From Myxococcales bacterium (lineage in GTDB: Bacteria; Myxococcota; Myxococcia; Myxococcales; Myxococcaceae), in the NCBI GenBank assembly GCA_030681895.1, contig JAUXRI010000313.1, positions 1 to 64,000 of the forward strand: 64,000 nucleotides of DNA, in the 5' to 3' direction. A program made the position numbers and the translations under genes. The notes beneath the pieces were generated by a model that worked only from the letters and a program-made list of their open reading frames with translations, did no database searches and was not told the DNA's origin. Of this stretch, positions 60,133 through 64,000 are shown piece after piece. How positions within the stretch are numbered: position 1 is the first letter of the stretch; each line of letters opens with the position of its first letter.

Positions 60133-61149
60133 ATGCGTTTCATCGTCGCCGTCGCCACCCTGCTCGCCGCTGCCGCCCACGCTGATGCCCTGCTCGACAC
60201 CGCGAAGGCATCGTTCAAGCCGCTGCCGAAGCAGTACGACTCGAAGGACAACGCCATCACGGCCGACAAGGTCGCCCTCGGCAAGCTGCTCTTCTTCGAC
60301 ACGCGCCTCTCGAAGAACCACGACGTCTCGTGCAACAGCTGCCACGACCTCGCGAAGTTCGGCGTCGACGGCGAGCAGTTCTCGACCGGCCACAAGAAGC
60401 AGAAGGGCGGCCGCAACTCGCCGTCCGTCTACAACGCAGGCAGCCACATCGCCCAGTTCTGGGACGGCCGCGCCGGCACGCTGGAAGACCAGGCCAAGGG
60501 CCCGGTGCTGAACCCCGTCGAGATGGCCCTCAAGGACGGCCCGGCCGTCGAGGCGATGCTGAAGTCGATTCCCGGCTACCCGCCGCTCTTCGCCAAGGTG
60601 TTCGGCGGTGAGAAGGACTCGTCGGTCACGTTCGACAACATGGCGAAGGCCATCGGCGCGTTCGAGCGCACGCTGGTGACGCCGAGCAAGTTCGACACGT
60701 ACCTGGGCGGCGACGAGAAGGCGCTCAGCGCCGCCGAGAAGAAGGGCCTCTCGACGTTCATCTCGGCCGGCTGCCTCGGCTGCCACATGGGCGAGGGCGT
60801 CGGCGGCGCGATGTTCCAGAAGCTCGGCCTCGTCGCGCCGGTGCCGGGCCTGAAGGACCTCGGCCGCTTCGAGGCCACGAAGAAGGACGCCGACAAGTTC
60901 TTCTTCCGCGTGCCCTCGCTGCGCAACGTCGCGAAGACGGCCCCGTACCTGCACGATGGCTCGCTCAAGACGCTGCCCGAGACGGTGGTGTTCATGGGCA
61001 AGTACCAGCTCGGCAAGGAGCTCAAGAAGGACGAGGTCGACTCCATCGTCACCTTCTTGAACGCGCTGACCGGCGAGCTGCCGAAGGACATCGCGCCTCC
61101 GAAGGCCCTCGCGAGCGGCAAGGCCACGCCGAAGCCTGACCCGTCGTAA
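60133..61149 (+). CDS. Di-haem cytochrome c peroxidase
   Basis: 338 residues from ATG at 60133: signal peptide MRFIVAVATLLAAAAHA. N-terminal haem motif CNSCHDL at 67-71, C-terminal haem motif CLGCHMG at 214-218. GRNSPSVYNAGSHIAQFWDG (~93-112) and AFERTLVTPSKFDTYL (~176-190) are characteristic of bacterial di-haem peroxidases (CcpA/MauG class); VPSLRNVAKTAPYLHDG is the C-terminal region containing the axial His/Met. Reduces H2O2 in the periplasm using cytochrome c electrons. Well conserved, complete length. Confidence 0.95.
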   Translation: MRFIVAVATLLAAAAHADALLDTAKASFKPLPKQYDSKDNAITADKVALGKLLFFDTRLSKNHDVSCNSCHDLAKFGVDGEQFSTGHKKQKGGRNSPSVYNAGSHIAQFWDGRAGTLEDQAKGPVLNPVEMALKDGPAVEAMLKSIPGYPPLFAKVFGGEKDSSVTFDNMAKAIGAFERTLVTPSKFDTYLGGDEKALSAAEKKGLSTFISAGCLGCHMGEGVGGAMFQKLGLVAPVPGLKDLGRFEATKKDADKFFFRVPSLRNVAKTAPYLHDGSLKTLPETVVFMGKYQLGKELKKDEVDSIVTFLNALTGELPKDIAPPKALASGKATPKPDPS

Positions 61150-61283
61150 GCGGTGCGCTGGCTCCTCGTGCTGGTGATGGCCGGCGGGTGCAGAGGCTCG
61201 CCGGCGCTGTTGCTGGCTTCGGCGCGCCTCCTGATCCGTCCAGGCTCCGCATGTGTCGAGTCCGCGGAGGTCTCCCACGGAGC

Positions 61284-62870
61284 TCACGAACGTTTGAGCA
61301 GGCCCATCACCGGCCCGGGCCCCACGACCGCGGCTGCGGTGATGAGGCCACCCAGCGCGCCGCCCGCCACGCCACACGTCGCGAGGTCCGCGCCCGTCAG
61401 CATCAACCCGGGAATCGGTGTCTTCGCGCGCAGCGGCAGCTCGTACCGCGCGGGGGTGTGGTCGATGCCGTACAGCTCTCCGCGTGGGTGTGATGCGAAG
61501 TGTTCGGCCGTCAGCGGCGTCGACAGCTCCGCGACGTCGACGCGGCCTCTCAACTGCGGGAGGCGGTTGAACACCACCTCGAGCAACCGTTCGGTGAAGC
61601 GCTGCTTGAACGCGTCGTAGTCCTCTCCGCGTTTGTGCCACTTCGTGCCCTGCCACTTCGAGATCCATTCCCACTTCGCCATCGTGATGACGTCGACGGT
61701 GGCGCGGCCCGGAAACCGCCGCTGGAAGTCGGGGTCCTTCGCCGAGGGGAACGAGAGGTACACCATCGGGAACGGCGCCTCGGGGTCGGCCTCGAAGCGC
61801 GCCACGTTCTCGTCGTGCTTCTCGTCGGGGTACAGCCAGAGGTTGGTGCCCGTGAGGCCGAGCTCGGCGTCGGTCGCCTTGAAGCCCAGGTAGAGGCACA
61901 GGTAGCTCGATGATGCAGGCACCGTCGCCAGCGCCTTCGTCCAACTCGCGGGCCTGCTCGCCTCGGGCACCAGCCGGCCAAACGTGTTCGCGACGCCAGC
62001 GTCACTGATGACGAGGGGCGCGCGCTGCTCACCACCATCCGCGAGGCGCACGCCGACCGCGATGCCCTGCTCGATGATGATGGAGCTCACCTCCGCCGAG
62101 ACCGCGAGGTGACCTCCGCCCTCTTCGATGAGGGGCGCGATGCCCTCGGCGAACACCGACGCGCCGCCCACCGGGTAGAACGCGCCGCCGAGGTAGTGCG
62201 ACACCAGCGCTGCGTGCATCGCGAAGCTCGAACGTGACGGTGGCAGCCCGTAGTCGCCGTACTGGCCGGTCAACACCGCGATGAGCTCTTCGTTCTTCGT
62301 CAGCTCGAGCAGCACGTCACGTGTGGTGCGGCTGGCGAGCTCGGCGAAGCCCCGCGTCGTGAAAGGAGACGTCACCGCCGACACGATGGACGGCAGGCTG
62401 CGCGACATGAAGAACATCGAGCCGCGCTTCGTGGTCGTCTTCACCAGGTCGACGTACTTCGCGATGGCGTCGCGCTCGTTCGGGAAGGCCCGGCCCATCG
62501 TCTCGATGAAGCGGCCGGTGCCCGAGACGAAGTCGTAGCCGCGCGAACCCAGCTCCACGCGGTCGTACACGTCGGGCAGCGGCGCCCAGCGAATGCGCCC
62601 GTCGGAGAGTTTGTCGAAGAGCGCCCGGAGCGCACCACGTTCACCGACCTGCCCGATGTAGTGCACTCCGACGTCCCACTCGTAGCCGGGGCGCGTGAAG
62701 GTGTGGGTGAAGCCACCGAGCCGGTAGTGGCGCTCGAGCACCAGCACGCGCTTCTTGCCGAACCGCGAGAGCACCGCCGCGCTGACCAGCCCGCCGATGC
62801 CCGAGCCGATGACGATGGCGTCGAAGGCGCCGGTCGGTGGGTGCTGTTTGTACGAATGGCCGAGGTGCAT
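61284..62870 (-). CDS. Phytoene-desaturase/carotenoid-isomerase-like FAD oxidoreductase
   Basis: 528 residues from the ATG at 62870 (MHLGHSYKQHPPTGAFDAIV). FAD-binding Rossmann motif VIGSGIGGLVSAAVLSRFGK with LERHYRLGGFTHTF; C-terminal GLMLTGADLATCGVAGGALG is the FAD-binding end. The middle holds GGAFYPVGGASVFAEGI as in CrtI/CrtISO and retinol saturase families. Likely acts on a hydrophobic polyene or sterol-like substrate; substrate undetermined. No other carotenoid gene in the window. Confidence 0.84.
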   Translation of the reverse strand: MHLGHSYKQHPPTGAFDAIVIGSGIGGLVSAAVLSRFGKKRVLVLERHYRLGGFTHTFTRPGYEWDVGVHYIGQVGERGALRALFDKLSDGRIRWAPLPDVYDRVELGSRGYDFVSGTGRFIETMGRAFPNERDAIAKYVDLVKTTTKRGSMFFMSRSLPSIVSAVTSPFTTRGFAELASRTTRDVLLELTKNEELIAVLTGQYGDYGLPPSRSSFAMHAALVSHYLGGAFYPVGGASVFAEGIAPLIEEGGGHLAVSAEVSSIIIEQGIAVGVRLADGGEQRAPLVISDAGVANTFGRLVPEASRPASWTKALATVPASSSYLCLYLGFKATDAELGLTGTNLWLYPDEKHDENVARFEADPEAPFPMVYLSFPSAKDPDFQRRFPGRATVDVITMAKWEWISKWQGTKWHKRGEDYDAFKQRFTERLLEVVFNRLPQLRGRVDVAELSTPLTAEHFASHPRGELYGIDHTPARYELPLRAKTPIPGLMLTGADLATCGVAGGALGGLITAAAVVGPGPVMGLLKRS

Positions 62871-62971
62871 GAGGCCCGGACTACCACGGCGCGAGACGGA
62901 CTCGTCACCGCCGGAATCGAGTCCGAAGAATCGCACATTCCATGTCGTTTTCTTCAGACTCGATGTGGCCG

Positions 62972-64000
62972 TCAGGTCGCCGCCACCCGCAACGCCGTGA
63001 GCTCAGCCTCCGACGGGAAGCTCTCGACCAGCCACCGCTCCGGCCACACGCCCGCTTCCTGTTTCATTCGGTGACCGACGACGCGCACCGCGACCTCCCA
63101 CGGAACACGGATGACCTCGGGGTTCTCGGGCGACTCGTCGAGCAGCACCACGAACATCAGGTCTCTCGTCTTCGGCAGCAGCGTCTCGACGTCCTTCGTC
63201 CACGTCGAGTAGCTGATCACCTCTCCCGCCTTGCTCATCACGGCCTTGTACGACGCGACGAAGACGTCCCGGCCGATCCGCTGGTGTTCCGCTTCGAGGG
63301 TCTCCTTCTGCCCGTCGTTGAGTGACAGCCGGCTCTGCGCCGCGAGAATCGAGAGCTCCTTGCCGACTGAATCAGTCCGGGTGCGCTCGAACGGCGCCCA
63401 GCCCGCGTCGGTGAGGATGAGCGGCATGCTGCTGACGGTGCGTGGGTCTTTGAGGCCCATCTTCATCAGCGTGACGAACTCGTCGAGCCCTGCCGCGTCG
63501 TCAGCGCCCGTGACGATGAGGGTGTTGCGATTGGGCACGCCCGCCACCGGAGCGCCCTTGATCGGAAGGTTCACGAAGAGCTCAGGCAGCAACAGCCGCG
63601 CGGGGTCGTGCGAGTCAGAGTACGGCGAAACGAACACGCCCGGCGCCACCTGCTTGAAGGGCTTCTTCGAAATGGAGCGCAGGTTCTCGAGCGCGACGGG
63701 CCACAGCTCGTCAATCGACGACTTCCAGCGGGTGTAGTTCTGGTCGAGGCAGTCGATGACCGTCGTGGGCAGGTCGATGCACAGGCTCGCAGCGAGCACG
63801 TCTCCCACGGGCCGGTGCGGAAGAGTCGGCAGCGTGTCTGAGCCCTTCAGGAGCTGGTCGCCGAACTGCTGACGGGTGCGCAGGCCCAGGGTGCTCGCGT
63901 AGAGGCGGTCTCGAATTCTCGGCAACAGGCTGCGAGCCGCAGCGCCTTTGTCGTCGAAGGCGTCGACGTTCGTGTACTCCTCTGGCGCGTAGCGCTGGAA
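62972..64000 (-). CDS. DUF1444-like cytoplasmic protein (5' end outside window)
   Basis: At least 342 codons, continuing beyond 64000 without a stop (partial). SIDELWPVALENLRSISKKP, PGVFVSPYSDSHDPARLLLP, GAPVAGVPNRNTLIVTGADD resemble the DUF1444/YtpQ family (PNRD.LLVTG pattern), whose function is unknown. Then a long C-terminal extension (LILTDAGWAPFERTRTDSVG, VPWEVAVRVVGHRM). No signal peptide visible in the part seen. The TTG at 63925 is an internal start only. Confidence 0.6.
   Translation of the reverse strand, partial: FQRYAPEEYTNVDAFDDKGAAARSLLPRIRDRLYASTLGLRTRQQFGDQLLKGSDTLPTLPHRPVGDVLAASLCIDLPTTVIDCLDQNYTRWKSSIDELWPVALENLRSISKKPFKQVAPGVFVSPYSDSHDPARLLLPELFVNLPIKGAPVAGVPNRNTLIVTGADDAAGLDEFVTLMKMGLKDPRTVSSMPLILTDAGWAPFERTRTDSVGKELSILAAQSRLSLNDGQKETLEAEHQRIGRDVFVASYKAVMSKAGEVISYSTWTKDVETLLPKTRDLMFVVLLDESPENPEVIRVPWEVAVRVVGHRMKQEAGVWPERWLVESFPSEAELTALRVAAT

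Noticed and set aside
61153..61283. GTG start with lipoprotein-like signal (RWLLVLVMAGGC) just after the peroxidase
   Set aside because: The frame soon runs antisense through the desaturase-like gene and has no mature domain; perhaps a truncated gene, not enough to call.

Overview
The window looks like a chromosomal segment of a myxobacterium or close relative (Myxococcota). Support: high G+C throughout, four membrane-anchored Hanks-type Ser/Thr kinases with PEGA or TPR tails, an FHA-sigma54 activator, many lipoproteins with a Cys-rich head and a Gly-rich repeat linker, and abundant c-type cytochromes. No rRNA, tRNA, CRISPR array, insertion sequence or phage gene was found. Taxonomy is inferred from gene style, not from a marker gene.

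Layout. 1-3.9 kb: surface lipoproteins and a PilZ protein. 3.9-7.8 kb: an intact membrane-fused spermidine-synthase-like gene (6265-7761) and a decayed zone holding a truncated, internally deleted second copy (3961-4489), a zinc-ribbon remnant and a frameshifted glutamine-amidotransferase remnant. 7.9-16 kb: two PEGA kinases around a TPR/two-helix protein and a large Gly-rich lipoprotein. 16-23.5 kb: Ig-like lipoprotein, alpha/beta-hydrolase lipoprotein, two FtsX-type permeases. 23.6-27.5 kb: aldehyde dehydrogenase, then on the minus strand an NADP-oxidoreductase-like gene, a candidate selenoprotein and a DoxX protein, plus a tri-haem lipoprotein. 27.5-32.4 kb: a kinase with TPR tail, small secreted proteins and a flavodoxin. 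32.5-42.7 kb: a nine-gene operon encoding two NHL-repeat proteins, an outer-membrane beta-barrel and six multihaem cytochromes (41 haem motifs), which I read as a porin-cytochrome conduit for electron transfer across the outer membrane. 42.9-47.6 kb: a divergent TPR/lipoprotein/FHA-sigma54 operon and a PEGA kinase, with the same palindrome in front of both. 47.8-53.4 kb: cytochrome c, TetR regulator and a TolC-DevC-DevA-DevB type exporter. 53.5-64 kb: small proteins, beta-propeller/di-haem lipoprotein, Kelch lipoprotein, SdhC-like cytochrome b, SigJ-type sigma factor, di-haem peroxidase, FAD-dependent desaturase-like enzyme and a partial DUF1444-like gene.

How it may work together. The kinases, FHA-sigma54 activator and palindromic operators probably form a phospho-signalling module next to, and possibly controlling, the cytochrome operon. 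The cytochromes, di-haem peroxidase, DoxX, flavodoxin and candidate selenoprotein point to an organism with extensive redox and respiratory chemistry.

Strongest new observation. The small membrane-protein gene at 25461-25844 has an in-frame UGA followed after exactly 11 nt by a 7-bp stem with loop GGUCU. This is the register and loop of the E. coli fdhF SECIS element, so the UGA is likely to encode selenocysteine.
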